From positions 186,001 to 250,000 of the forward strand of contig NC_016604.1 of the NCBI RefSeq assembly GCF_000230895.2: DNA of 64,000 nucleotides. The letters run 5' to 3'. This DNA is from Mycolicibacterium rhodesiae NBB3 (GTDB lineage: Bacteria; Actinomycetota; Actinomycetes; Mycobacteriales; Mycobacteriaceae). Both the position numbers and the translations under genes were made by a program. Below the pieces are notes generated by a model. The model did no database searches, was not told where the DNA came from, and saw only the letters and a program-made list of their open reading frames with translations. How positions within the stretch are numbered: the stretch's first letter is position 1; every line of letters begins with the position of its first letter. Shown here piece by piece: positions 35,394-45,250 of this stretch.

Positions 35394-36170
35394 ATGACGA
35401 CAGTCGGCGATGACATCGCCTTCGCCCTGCAGTTGGCCGACGCGGCCGACGCTCAGACGCTGGATCGCTTCGGCGCGCTCGATCTGCGTGTCGAGACCAA
35501 ACCCGACCTCACCCCCGTGACGGATGCCGACCGCTCGGTGGAGGAAATGGTACGTGACGCGTTGTCGGCGCAGCGGCCCGACGACGTCGTCCTTGGCGAG
35601 GAGTTCGGTGGCACAGCGGTTTTCCGGGGACGGCAATGGGTCGTCGATCCGATCGACGGAACCAAGAACTTCGTGCGCGGCGTCCCGGTGTGGGCCACGT
35701 TGATCGCCCTGCTCGAAGACGGTGTGCCCGTCGTCGGCGTCGTCAGCGCTCCCGCGTTGCATCGGCGGTGGTGGGCCGGCCGCGGCGAAGGGGCGTTCAC
35801 GTCGTTCAACGGCGTGACGCGGCGCATCTCGGTGTCGGCCGTCGACGACATCTCCTCGGCCAGCCTGACGTACTCCGACCTCACCACCGGCTGGGACGGT
35901 CTGCGGCCGCGCTTCCTGGAACTGACCGATGAGGTGTGGCGGGTGCGAAGCTACGGCGATTTCTGGTCGTACTGCCTGGTCGCCGAGGGTGCGGTCGACA
36001 TCGCCGTCGAGCCGGAGGTGAAGATCTGGGATCTGGCGCCGCTTGACATCCTGGTGCGTGAAGCGGGCGGCGCGTTCACGAACCTCGAAGGACAGGCGGG
36101 TCCGCACGGCGGCAGCGCGGTGGCCACCAACGGGCTTTTGCACGACGCCGTGCTGTCACGTCTCCGATAG
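35394..36170 (+). CDS. hisN: Histidinol-phosphatase (inositol monophosphatase family)
   Basis: A 258-residue Mg2+-dependent phosphatase that makes histidinol in histidine synthesis. The metal sites are [23 protein letters not shown] and [12 protein letters not shown]. It matches mycobacterial HisN (Rv3137). A GGAGG lies right before the ATG. A 28-bp palindrome follows 17 bases after the stop. Confidence 0.92.
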   Translation: MTTVGDDIAFALQLADAADAQTLDRFGALDLRVETKPDLTPVTDADRSVEEMVRDALSAQRPDDVVLGEEFGGTAVFRGRQWVVDPIDGTKNFVRGVPVWATLIALLEDGVPVVGVVSAPALHRRWWAGRGEGAFTSFNGVTRRISVSAVDDISSASLTYSDLTTGWDGLRPRFLELTDEVWRVRSYGDFWSYCLVAEGAVDIAVEPEVKIWDLAPLDILVREAGGAFTNLEGQAGPHGGSAVATNGLLHDAVLSRLR

Positions 36171-36187
36171 CTCGATATGTGGCCTCG

Positions 36188-36215
36188 GATGGCGTCATCA
36201 TTTGATGACGCCATC
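36188..36215. promoter_or_regulatory. Perfect 28-bp palindrome between hisN and the WS/DGAT gene
   Basis: GATGGCGTCATCA and TGATGACGCCATC are perfect complements separated by TT. It could be a hisN transcription terminator hairpin without a T-run or a repressor operator 33 bases before the next start. The near-absent loop favours a protein-binding site. Confidence 0.6.
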
Positions 36216-36247
36216 GCCGACGATGGGACTTTCTGGGAGGGCTTCGA

Positions 36248-37684
36248 GTGCAGCAGCTGAGTTGGACCGACGACATGATGTTGCGCGCCGAGCGGCCCGA
36301 GACGCCGATGCAGATTCAGATGCTGCTGATCTATGACCCCGCGACGGCACCCGGTGGTCGAGTCACCTTCAAGGGCATCCTCGAGGAGATCGAGAGCCGC
36401 TTGCATCTGGCGCCGACCTTCCGGCGGCGGCTCACCGAGTTGCCCGGCGGTCTTCACATGCCGTATTGGGTCGACGATCCCAATTTCGATCTCGAGTACC
36501 ACGTCCGCCACATTGCGCTCCCCCAGCCGGGCGACTGGCGTCAGCTCTGCATCCAGATCGCGCGCATCCATGCCCGCCAGATCGACCTGCGTCGCCCGCC
36601 GTGGGAGATGACGGTCATCGAAGGCTTGAATTCGGTGCCCGGCGTCCCCCCGGGCTCGTTCGCGGTGGGAGTGAAGCTGCACCACTGTGCGGCCGACGGG
36701 ATGGAAAGCGTCGAGCTGCTGGCCGCCCTGCACGATCTCGCACCTGACGGTCCACGCCCCGCGCCTCCCGAAACACCTTGGACGCCAAGCGAACTGCCGT
36801 CGACGTCGACCTTGGTGTCCAAGACCGCGGCCAATATCGCGCAGTATCCGTTGCGCGCAGGCAGTGTGGTGGTGCCCACTGCACTGAAGGCGGCTCGCCA
36901 GATCGCAGGCCTGCCCGCCAAGCTGGCCGGTGGCGTCGCCGCGGCGCTCGGTGGTGACTCCCCGTCCTTCTTCGCCCCCACCACCCGATTCAACGGCTCC
37001 GCTTCTCCCCACCGGGTTTTCGAGGCGCGCTTTCATGACCTCGCGGACTTTCAGCGCATCAAGTCGACGGTGCCGGGCGCGACGATCAACGACGTTGCGG
37101 TGGCGTATGTCGGTGGCGCGCTGCGGCGCTACCTCGACGACCACGGCGAGTTGCCCGAGGAGACACTCGTGACGGCGGTCCCCGCGTCGATCCGGGACTC
37201 CAGCGAGAAAGGGGCGGGCGGAAACCGATTGTTCGGCAGATTGCAAACGCTGGAGACGACGACGGCGGATCCGCACAAGCGGCTGGTGTCGATCGTGGCC
37301 GAGGCCTCCGCGTTCCGCGAGAATTCCGACGCGTCCAACACCAACCGGCTGATGGAGCTCGTCGGCCTCGTTCCCACCACGCTGCTCGGCCTCACCATCA
37401 GAGCGGCGTCCGCACTGCCGCTGCGCAGTCCGACCATCGCAAACACCAACCTGAGCAACGTGCCGGGCCCCCAAGAGCCGATCTACTTCAACGGTGCACG
37501 CCTGGTCCGGGTCACCGGACTGGGACCGTTGATCGGGGGCCTGAACCTGTTCCACGTCATCGCGAGCTACAACGGAACCGTGTCGATGGGCGTCACCGCC
37601 GACCGGGATGCGCTCCCAGACCCTGCGCACTACGCCGACTGCATGCAGGCCTCATTCGACGAGTTACTGGCCACGGCAGACTGA
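36248..37684 (+). CDS. Wax ester synthase/diacylglycerol acyltransferase
   Basis: A 478-residue WS/DGAT that joins acyl-CoA to fatty alcohol or diacylglycerol, used by mycobacteria for triacylglycerol storage. The active site is HHCAADG (HHxxxDG) near residue 147, with the family opening QQLSWTDDMMLRAE and the late motif NTNLSNVPGPQEP. GTG start at 36248 with GGGAGGG upstream. The palindrome at 36188 may control it. Confidence 0.93.
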   Translation: MQQLSWTDDMMLRAERPETPMQIQMLLIYDPATAPGGRVTFKGILEEIESRLHLAPTFRRRLTELPGGLHMPYWVDDPNFDLEYHVRHIALPQPGDWRQLCIQIARIHARQIDLRRPPWEMTVIEGLNSVPGVPPGSFAVGVKLHHCAADGMESVELLAALHDLAPDGPRPAPPETPWTPSELPSTSTLVSKTAANIAQYPLRAGSVVVPTALKAARQIAGLPAKLAGGVAAALGGDSPSFFAPTTRFNGSASPHRVFEARFHDLADFQRIKSTVPGATINDVAVAYVGGALRRYLDDHGELPEETLVTAVPASIRDSSEKGAGGNRLFGRLQTLETTTADPHKRLVSIVAEASAFRENSDASNTNRLMELVGLVPTTLLGLTIRAASALPLRSPTIANTNLSNVPGPQEPIYFNGARLVRVTGLGPLIGGLNLFHVIASYNGTVSMGVTADRDALPDPAHYADCMQASFDELLATAD

Positions 37685-37712
37685 CCTGTGAACTGCGTAA
37701 CAACTTACCGGC

Positions 37713-37760
37713 GAGTCAGTTCGCGTACCTTACTCTGGAGTCAGTTCCGAGTTTGGGAAC
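37713..37760. promoter_or_regulatory. Direct and inverted repeats upstream of fadE24
   Basis: GAGTCAGTTC occurs at 37713-37722 and again at 37738-37747. The second copy runs into GTTCC-GAGTTTG-GGAAC (37744-37760), an inverted repeat. They precede the fadE24 start by 28-75 bases. Confidence 0.4.
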
Positions 37761-37787
37761 GCCAATCGTCAAAGCGAGGCAGTTGAA

Positions 37788-39194
37788 ATGACAGATACCC
37801 TGCCGTCGAAAAACGGATCCCCGCCTGAACGCAGCAAGAAGGGCCGTAAAGGGAAGGAGAGCGCGGTCGGCGTGCGCAAGCACAAGCGCACTGCGACCGA
37901 CCTGGGCCTGGCCATCGTCACCCCACTGGTCGGTCAGGAGTTCCTGGACCGCTACAAATTGCGCGGTCCGCTCAACCGCGGCCTTCAGTACGGGGTGAAA
38001 CAGGTGTTCTCGGTCGCGGGTGCGGCCAATCGCCAGTTCAAGCGCATCTCTGCGGGCCAGAGTGGACCGACCCGCCTGAAGAAGAGCGGTTCGGACTACT
38101 TCGATCTGACCCCCGACGACGAGCAGAAGATGATCGTCGACACGGTCACCGAGTTCGCCGAAGAGGTCATCCGCCCCGCGGCCCGCGAGGCCGATGAATC
38201 CGCGACGTATCCGCCCGATCTCGTCGCCAAGGCCTCCGAGCTCGGCATCACGGCGATCAACGTTCCTGAGGACTTCGAGGGGATCGCAGACCATCGCGCA
38301 GCCGTCACCAATGTTCTGGTGGCCGAGGCACTGGCGTACGGGGACATGGGACTCGCGCTGCCGATCCTGGCGCCCGCGGGTGTCGCATCGGCGCTGACGC
38401 ACTGGGGCAGCGCGGATCAACAGGCGACGTATCTCAAGGAGTTCGCGGGCGAGAACGTGCCCCAGGCGTGCGTGGCGATCTCCGAACCGCAACCTCTTTT
38501 CGACCCGACCGCGCTGAAGACGACGGCGGTGCGCACACCGAGCGGATACCGGCTCGACGGCGTCAAGTCACTCGTGCCCGCCGCCGCGAACGCCGAATTG
38601 TTCATCGTGGCAGCACAACTCAACGGAAGGCCGACGCTGTTCATCGTCGAGTCGTCGTCGCAGGGCATCTCCGTGACGGCCGATCCGAGCATGGGCATTC
38701 GGGGGGCATCGCTCGGACAGGTCGAGCTCGACGGGGTCACCGTGCCGTTGTCGGCGCGTCTCGGCGAGGACGGCGCCACCGAGGAGGATTACTCGGAGGC
38801 CATTGCGCTGTCGCGGCTCGGCTGGGCTGCGCTGGCCGTCGGCACGTCGCATGCGGTGCTCGACTACGTGGTGCCATATGTCAAGGAGCGCCACGCATTC
38901 GGTGAGCCCATCGCGCATCGGCAGGCGGTGGCGTTCATGTGCGCGAACATGGCGATCGAGTTCGACGGTTTGCGGCTGATCACCTGGCGCGGTGCGTCGC
39001 GCGCCGACCAGGGCCTGCCGTTCGCGCGCGAAGCGGCGCTGGCCAAGAAGCTCGGCACCGACAAGGGCATGCAGATCGGGCTGGACGGTGTGCAGCTGCT
39101 CGGCGGCCACGGCTACACCAAGGAACACCCCGTCGAGCGCTGGTACCGCGATCTTCGTGCGATCGGTGTCGCCGAGGGCGTCGTCGTCATCTAG
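37788..39194 (+). CDS. fadE24: Acyl-CoA dehydrogenase FadE24
   Basis: A 468-residue acyl-CoA dehydrogenase with a basic N-terminal extension of about 100 residues (KGRKGKESAVGVRKHKRT), as in Rv3139 FadE24. Domain body: TPDDEQKMIVDTVTEFAEEV, ACVAISEPQ, RLGWAALAVGTSHAVLDYVV and the C-terminal VQLLGGHGYTKEHPVERWYR. It is followed 32 bases later by fadE23, the same order as in M. tuberculosis. The pair is known there as isoniazid-induced; the acyl substrate is not known. Confidence 0.93.
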   Translation: MTDTLPSKNGSPPERSKKGRKGKESAVGVRKHKRTATDLGLAIVTPLVGQEFLDRYKLRGPLNRGLQYGVKQVFSVAGAANRQFKRISAGQSGPTRLKKSGSDYFDLTPDDEQKMIVDTVTEFAEEVIRPAAREADESATYPPDLVAKASELGITAINVPEDFEGIADHRAAVTNVLVAEALAYGDMGLALPILAPAGVASALTHWGSADQQATYLKEFAGENVPQACVAISEPQPLFDPTALKTTAVRTPSGYRLDGVKSLVPAAANAELFIVAAQLNGRPTLFIVESSSQGISVTADPSMGIRGASLGQVELDGVTVPLSARLGEDGATEEDYSEAIALSRLGWAALAVGTSHAVLDYVVPYVKERHAFGEPIAHRQAVAFMCANMAIEFDGLRLITWRGASRADQGLPFAREAALAKKLGTDKGMQIGLDGVQLLGGHGYTKEHPVERWYRDLRAIGVAEGVVVI

Positions 39195-39226
39195 CCGAGT
39201 CATCTAGACCTAGCGAAAGATCAATC

Positions 39227-40438
39227 ATGGCAATCAATCTGGAACTGCCGAAGAAACTCGAAGCGGTGATCGAGAAGGCGCATCAGGGCGCCGCCGAGAT
39301 GCTGCGGCCGATCTCGCGCAAGTGGGATCTGCGCGAGCACGAATACCCCGTCGAGCTCGATACGCTGGCCACGCTCTTCGAGGGCATCTCGCAGGCCAAC
39401 GCCATCGCGTTCGCGGGCGCAGAAGCCTTCGCTGCCGGCGAGGCCAAAGAGTCCAACCACAACGGCGCCAACATGTCGGCCGTGCTCAACGTGATGGAAA
39501 TCAGTTGGGGCGACGTGGCTTTGATGCTGTCCGTGCCGCGCCAGGGCCTCGGCAACGCCGCGATCTCCAGCGTGGCCACCCGCGAACAACTCGACGAGCT
39601 CGGCAAGGATGTGTGGGCCGCGATGGCCATCACCGAGCCGGGCTTCGGCTCCGACTCGGCCGCGGTGACAACCACGGCGAAGCTCGACGGTGACGAGTAC
39701 GTCATCAACGGCGAGAAGATCTATGTCACTGCGGGATCGCGGGCCACGCATATCGTCGTGTGGGCGACGTTGGACAAGTCGCTGGGCCGCGCGGCGATCA
39801 AGTCGTTCATCGTGCCGCGCGAACACCCCGGCGTGACCGTCGAGCGCCTCGAGGACAAGCTCGGTATCAAGGCCTCCGACACCGCGGCGATTCGCTTCGA
39901 GAACGCACGCATTCCCAAAGAGAATCTGCTGGGCAGCCCAGAGATTCAGGTGGAGAAGGGCTTTGCCGGGGTCATGGAGACCTTCGACAACACCCGTCCT
40001 GTGGTGGCCGCGATGGCCGTCGGCATCGCCCGCGCCGCACTAGAGGAGCTGCGCAAGACCCTCACCTCCGCTGGTGTGGAGATCTCCTACGACAAGCCCG
40101 CACACGCGCAGAGCGCGCCGGCCGCGGAGTTCCTGCGGATGGAATCGGACTGGGAGTCGGCGTATCTGCTGATGGTGCGCTCGGCATGGCAGGCCGACAA
40201 CAACATCCCCAACTCCAAAGAAGCGTCGATGGGCAAGGCCAAGGCCGGCCGCGTCGCCAGCGACATCACCCTCAAGGCAGTCGAATTGGCAGGCACCGTC
40301 GGCTATTCCGAGCAGTCGCTGCTGGAGAAGTGGGCCCGCGACAGCAAGATCCTCGACATCTTCGAGGGCACGCAGCAGATTCAGCAGCTGGTGGTGGCTC
40401 GGCGGCTGCTGGGCCTCTCGTCGGCCGAACTGAAGTAA
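39227..40438 (+). CDS. fadE23: Acyl-CoA dehydrogenase FadE23
   Basis: A 403-residue acyl-CoA dehydrogenase. FAD motif AMAITEPGFGSDSAAVTTTA and EYVINGEKIYVTAGS, C-terminal base region ILDIFEGTQQIQQLVVARRL. It likely forms a complex with FadE24. ATG at 39227 with a weak AAAGA site. The gene after it, on the opposite strand, is an MDR reductase 79 bases away. Confidence 0.93.
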   Translation: MAINLELPKKLEAVIEKAHQGAAEMLRPISRKWDLREHEYPVELDTLATLFEGISQANAIAFAGAEAFAAGEAKESNHNGANMSAVLNVMEISWGDVALMLSVPRQGLGNAAISSVATREQLDELGKDVWAAMAITEPGFGSDSAAVTTTAKLDGDEYVINGEKIYVTAGSRATHIVVWATLDKSLGRAAIKSFIVPREHPGVTVERLEDKLGIKASDTAAIRFENARIPKENLLGSPEIQVEKGFAGVMETFDNTRPVVAAMAVGIARAALEELRKTLTSAGVEISYDKPAHAQSAPAAEFLRMESDWESAYLLMVRSAWQADNNIPNSKEASMGKAKAGRVASDITLKAVELAGTVGYSEQSLLEKWARDSKILDIFEGTQQIQQLVVARRLLGLSSAELK

Positions 40439-40517
40439 CTTCTTGCTGCGCCGAGAGTGGGCTTGATACACGCTCCAACCGCCTTTTGCGTGCGGGTAAC
40501 CCACGTTCGGCGGAAGA

Positions 40518-41516
40518 TTAGAACCCGTCGTGCACGACGACGCGCGTTCGGCCGGTAACCCCGCCGCCGACGATGGTGCGCAGCGTTTCCGGAGCGTCGA
40601 GCACCGAGACATCCTTGGTGATCTCGCGCAGATGTCGTGGCTTGAGCTCGCCGCCGAGCTGACGCCACACGTCGCGGCGCGCGCCGATCGGTAGCTGCAC
40701 CGAGTCGATGCCGGCCAGCGTGACGCCGCGCAGGATGAACGGCATCACCGTCGTCGGCAGGTCCGCCGACCGTGCGAGGCCTGAAATCGCGGCTGTGCCA
40801 CCGTAATTCAGCGTGCTCAACGCGTAAGCGAGCGTGTCACCGCCGACACTGTCGACGACGCCCGCCCATTGCGACTTGCCCAGCGGCCGCACCTTCTCAC
40901 CCTCGGCGGGCAGCCGTCCGATCACCTGCGTGGCGCCCAGCGCCATCAGCCAGTCGTGGGCCTCGGACTTACCGGTCGACGCGATGACCTCGTACCCGAG
41001 GCCTGCGAGCAGGTCGACGCTGACGCTGCCCACGCCCCCGGTCGCGCCGGTGACAAGAATCGGGCCGTCGGCCTGCTGCACACCCGCTGCGCGAATCGCG
41101 TTGACGCTCATGGCCGCAGTGAATCCCGCCGTCCCGATCGCCGCGGCCTCAGCCGTCGTCAGCTCGTCGAGCTTCACGAGATACTCAGCCGGGTAGCGGG
41201 CCGTGTCGGCGTAACCGCCGTGGCGGCCGGTGCCGATGTCGTATCCGTGGGCGACGACGCGGTCGCCGACGGCGAAGTCGGACGACGTGCTCGCGGTCAC
41301 CGTTCCGGCGACGTCGATGCCGGGAATCAGCGGATACCCCCGCGCCACGCCCCCCCTGGGCGTGATCGCCAGGGCGTCCTTGTAGTTGATTCCCGAGTAC
41401 TCGACGGCGATCTGCACGTCGCCGTCCGGCAGGAAGGACAGATCGACAATCTCGTGCTTGAGGGCGATCGATCCCTCGGCATCCTGGTGTGCGACGAGCG
41501 CGTTGACTTCAGACAT
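40518..41516 (-). CDS. MDR-family acrylyl-CoA reductase/quinone oxidoreductase (AcuI/YhdH type)
   Basis: A 332-residue zinc-free medium-chain reductase. GroES-like N-terminus with YSGINYKDALAITPRGG, NADPH fold with VTGATGGVGSVSVDLLAGLG and the family C-terminus. AcuI/YhdH members reduce acrylyl-CoA or quinones using NADPH. An ATG at 41525 would add three residues. It is convergent with fadE23; a role in disposing of reactive enoyl-CoA is possible. Confidence 0.85.
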   Translation of the reverse strand: MSEVNALVAHQDAEGSIALKHEIVDLSFLPDGDVQIAVEYSGINYKDALAITPRGGVARGYPLIPGIDVAGTVTASTSSDFAVGDRVVAHGYDIGTGRHGGYADTARYPAEYLVKLDELTTAEAAAIGTAGFTAAMSVNAIRAAGVQQADGPILVTGATGGVGSVSVDLLAGLGYEVIASTGKSEAHDWLMALGATQVIGRLPAEGEKVRPLGKSQWAGVVDSVGGDTLAYALSTLNYGGTAAISGLARSADLPTTVMPFILRGVTLAGIDSVQLPIGARRDVWRQLGGELKPRHLREITKDVSVLDAPETLRTIVGGGVTGRTRVVVHDGF

Positions 41517-41578
41517 GCAACTCATTCTGCCTGGGCCCACACCGATGGGCCCACGCGCAAGCTGGGGAGTAGGGGAAC

Positions 41579-41622
41579 GCAAAAGTCCCCGATCACTCGG
41601 GCGAGCCGAGTGCATCGGGGAC
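41579..41622 (-). terminator. Intrinsic terminator after the antigen-85 gene
   Basis: On the minus strand GTCCCCGATgCACTCGG-CTCGC-CCGAGTgATCGGGGAC pairs over a long stem and is followed by TTTTGCG. It lies 15 bases after the stop. Confidence 0.85.
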
Positions 41623-41636
41623 CTTGCGACTTGCGT

Positions 41637-42671
<1,035 letters not shown>

Positions 42672-42891
42672 TCAGCGACACAGCATAGTTTCCGCTGTGT
42701 CGCTGTGCCCGCTCGACTGAACCCGGGTGGCCATTGAGCGGACCGAGAAAATTTCAGTTGTCGCGTGAGCAGTAAAGCATGTGACCAGGACGGGAGAAAG
42801 TCCGACCGGCCTCGTCGGCGAGTTTCCTGCGAGCATTCTGCGTGAAGTCCACACCTGCGTGACCGGCCGTTTGCGTCGTAGGCTGGGAGGC

Positions 42892-43449
42892 ATGGCAAAG
42901 GCTCGTGCCGCCCGCCTGGCCGTGGACGACTGGATCCAGGCGGGCTATGCGGTCCTCGCCGAAGAGGGCATCAAGTCGCTCAAGGTCGACCGGTTGTGCA
43001 GCCGCCTCGGGGTGACTAAAGGCAGCTTTTACTGGCATTTCGCCGATATCGCGACCTATCGCATGGCGCTTGTCGACGCGTGGGGTGCCTCGAGGGACGA
43101 GGAACGGCGCCACTTCGGAACGTCGAACGACGTCGCGCCCCGGCAGCGGCTCTCGCAAATGATGACGACCCTGGTCGACGCTCGACACTGGACGCTCGAA
43201 CGCGCGATGCGCGAGTGGGCCCGCACCGACGAGGCCGTCGCGGCCAGCGTGCGTGCCGCAGACCGGCGCGTCGTGGGAGCCGTGCGTCAGGCGTTCCTCG
43301 ACGACGGGTTCGACCGCGAAGAGGCTGAATTGCGTGCGAACGCCACGTTCGCCGCCGGAATCGGGTTCCTCCATCTGTCTGGGCCACAACCCGCTTCGGC
43401 GGGGGCTGCACAGCGGGAACGCTTCCTCGACATCATGCTGGCCCGCTGA
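42892..43449 (+). CDS. TetR-family regulator (first of the catabolic cluster)
   Basis: A 185-residue TetR protein. The HTH is SLKVDRLCSRLGVTKGSFYWHF (residues about 26-48). It is divergent from antigen 85 and just before the catabolic genes; the palindrome at 43574 is a likely operator. GGGAGG lies immediately before the ATG. An upstream in-frame ATG at 42781 gives no homology. Confidence 0.88.
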   Translation: MAKARAARLAVDDWIQAGYAVLAEEGIKSLKVDRLCSRLGVTKGSFYWHFADIATYRMALVDAWGASRDEERRHFGTSNDVAPRQRLSQMMTTLVDARHWTLERAMREWARTDEAVAASVRAADRRVVGAVRQAFLDDGFDREEAELRANATFAAGIGFLHLSGPQPASAGAAQRERFLDIMLAR

Positions 43450-43573
43450 TCTGCGGCGGGTGAGTCTCAACGCGCCGAAATCCGACTTTTGGTGACGCCC
43501 ACTCGCACTTCCTCTACAAAACTCCGATTTCGGGGCGGGTCGATCCGCGATCGGTGCGGTTTCGATGAGCGAT

Positions 43574-43595
43574 TACCGTACTAAAAAGTATGGTA
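43574..43595. promoter_or_regulatory. TetR-type operator before the flavin monooxygenase
   Basis: TACCGTACT-AAAA-AGTATGGTA is an inverted repeat with nine-base arms and one mismatch. It overlaps a -10-like AAGTATGGT just before the ATG at 43607, so the gene would have a very short leader. Confidence 0.65.
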
Positions 43596-43606
43596 GCGTC
43601 GCCGCC

Positions 43607-44779
43607 ATGACCGCGGTCGCTACCACCCCGGGCATCACTCCCGAGTTCGTCGCCCGCTTGGGTGAGCGCGCTCAGGAGGCCGAGCATTTGCGCCGGCTAC
43701 CCGCTGACACCGTCGCCGACCTCACCGCGTCGGGGTTCACCGAACTACTGGTCCCTGCCCGCTTCGGTGGTCAGCAGGCCGAGTGGCCGGCCATTCTGGA
43801 TCCGGTCCGGCGGATGGCGCACGGCTGCACGTCGAGCGCATGGACCATCGGCTTCTACGCACTGCACAACTGGATGCTCGCGCTGTTCGACGAGCGCGCT
43901 CAGGAGGAGGCGTTCGCCACGCGTCCGTTCCTCGCACCCGCGCCCCTGGCGCCGACAGGTCGCGGAGTTCCGGCAGGCGACGGCATCCGACTGAGTGGCC
44001 GGTGGTCGTGGGCCACGGGCGTGCGGGACGGCAATTGGATCATGGTGGGCGCTTTGTGCGGCCCCGAGGAAGATCCGGCCGCCATCTATCCGGCGTTGGC
44101 ACTGCTGCCCATCTCCGACGTCCGCATCGAGGACGTCTGGCACACCGACGGTATGCGGGCCACCGGCTCCGACGACGTCGTCATCAACGACGCCTTCGTC
44201 CCCCATCACCGGCTCGTCCGGGTCGCCGACATCTATTCCGGCACCGCCCCCGGCGCGGGACTGCACGACGCCGATACCTATAGATGGCCGATGGTGCCTG
44301 CCCTGTCGCTGTTGGCGGCGATGCCGGCGCTGGGCAGCGCCGAGCGCGTCGCCGACATCTACGCCGAACGGCTCGGCGAGCGCATCCTCGCCTACGAGGG
44401 CATCGCACAGAGGGACAAACCCCTCGCACAGGCACGGCTCGGCGAGGCGCGGGTACGCCTGCGAGCGCTGCGCGGGCTGCTCGCCGACACGGTCGCTGAC
44501 CTCGAGTCCGTCGTCGCCTCGGGCGAGCCCGCGCCGCGGCCGGTGCGTGGCGAGGCGCGGCTCGCGGCCGCGCACATCGTGCATGAGTCGCGGGCGGTGA
44601 TCGCCCACCTGCTCGAAGCGTCCGGCGCCAGCGCGCATTTCACGAACAATCCCTTGCAGCGCTTCAAGCGCGACGTCGATGTCCTCGCCGGTCATGTGGT
44701 GTTCGATTACGACACCAGTCGCGAACTCGCCGGGGCGCTCACACTGGGGATGAAGGTCTCGCGCACCGCGATGGTGTGA
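43607..44779 (+). CDS. Acyl-CoA-dehydrogenase-fold flavin monooxygenase (HsaA/DszC-like)
   Basis: A 390-residue protein of the type-2 acyl-CoA dehydrogenase fold used by two-component flavin-dependent hydroxylases. It starts with a helical domain (LRRLPADTVADLTASGFTEL), has SGRWSWATGVRDGNWIMVGAL in the beta domain and the C-terminal FTNNPLQRFKRDVDVLAGHV. Members hydroxylate aromatic or sterol-derived substrates with reduced flavin from a separate reductase; none is adjacent, and the Ddn-like protein next to it may help. An ATG at 43565 would place the operator inside the gene. Confidence 0.82.
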   Translation: MTAVATTPGITPEFVARLGERAQEAEHLRRLPADTVADLTASGFTELLVPARFGGQQAEWPAILDPVRRMAHGCTSSAWTIGFYALHNWMLALFDERAQEEAFATRPFLAPAPLAPTGRGVPAGDGIRLSGRWSWATGVRDGNWIMVGALCGPEEDPAAIYPALALLPISDVRIEDVWHTDGMRATGSDDVVINDAFVPHHRLVRVADIYSGTAPGAGLHDADTYRWPMVPALSLLAAMPALGSAERVADIYAERLGERILAYEGIAQRDKPLAQARLGEARVRLRALRGLLADTVADLESVVASGEPAPRPVRGEARLAAAHIVHESRAVIAHLLEASGASAHFTNNPLQRFKRDVDVLAGHVVFDYDTSRELAGALTLGMKVSRTAMV

Positions 44780-44797
44780 CCAGGAAGGAGAAGTCCA

Positions 44798-45184
44798 ATG
44801 GCCGAGCTACGCGACCGGATCACCACTGTCTTTCAGAAGAACGTCGCCAATCCGCTGATGCGGCTGATGCCGTTCCAGACGCTGCTGGAGACGACGGGGC
44901 GGAAGTCGGGTGAGCCCCGCAGAACGCCGTTGGACGGCAGCCGCATCGGTGACCAGTTCTGGTTTGTCTCGGAGTTCGGCGACAAGTCGCAGTACGTCAA
45001 GAACATCCAGGCCAATCCGGCGGTCCGCGTCAGACTCAAGGGCAAGTGGCACAGCGGTACAGCCCATCTCGTGCCCGACGACGATCCGCATGAGCGGCTG
45101 CGCTCGCTGCCGAAATTCAACAGCTTCGGAGTGCGCACGTTCGGCACGAATCTGTTGACCATCAGGGTCGATCTCGAGGGTTGA
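44798..45184 (+). CDS. Nitroreductase/deazaflavin-binding (Ddn) family protein
   Basis: A 128-residue split-barrel protein of the F420-dependent Ddn/FDOR-B type: LLETTGRKSGEPRRTPLDG, then FWFVSEFGDKSQYVKNIQAN and a strand VRVRLKGKWHSGTA. M. tuberculosis members reduce quinones with F420H2. It has AAGGAGAAG before its start and lies 18 bases after the monooxygenase. Possible roles are reductase or quinone detoxification in the pathway. Confidence 0.86.
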   Translation: MAELRDRITTVFQKNVANPLMRLMPFQTLLETTGRKSGEPRRTPLDGSRIGDQFWFVSEFGDKSQYVKNIQANPAVRVRLKGKWHSGTAHLVPDDDPHERLRSLPKFNSFGVRTFGTNLLTIRVDLEG

Positions 45185-45198
45185 CCCCGCAGCAGAAG

Positions 45199-45218
45199 TA
45201 AAACTAACATCAGTTTTA
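45199..45218. promoter_or_regulatory. Palindromic operator before the HGD-family gene
   Basis: TAAAACT-AACATC-AGTTTTA has perfect seven-base arms, 33 bases before the ATG at 45251. It differs from the operator at 43574, suggesting a second regulator, perhaps the TetR at 49713. Confidence 0.55.
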
Positions 45219-45250
45219 GTTTGGATCGCCCATTTGTCGATGGAGACACC

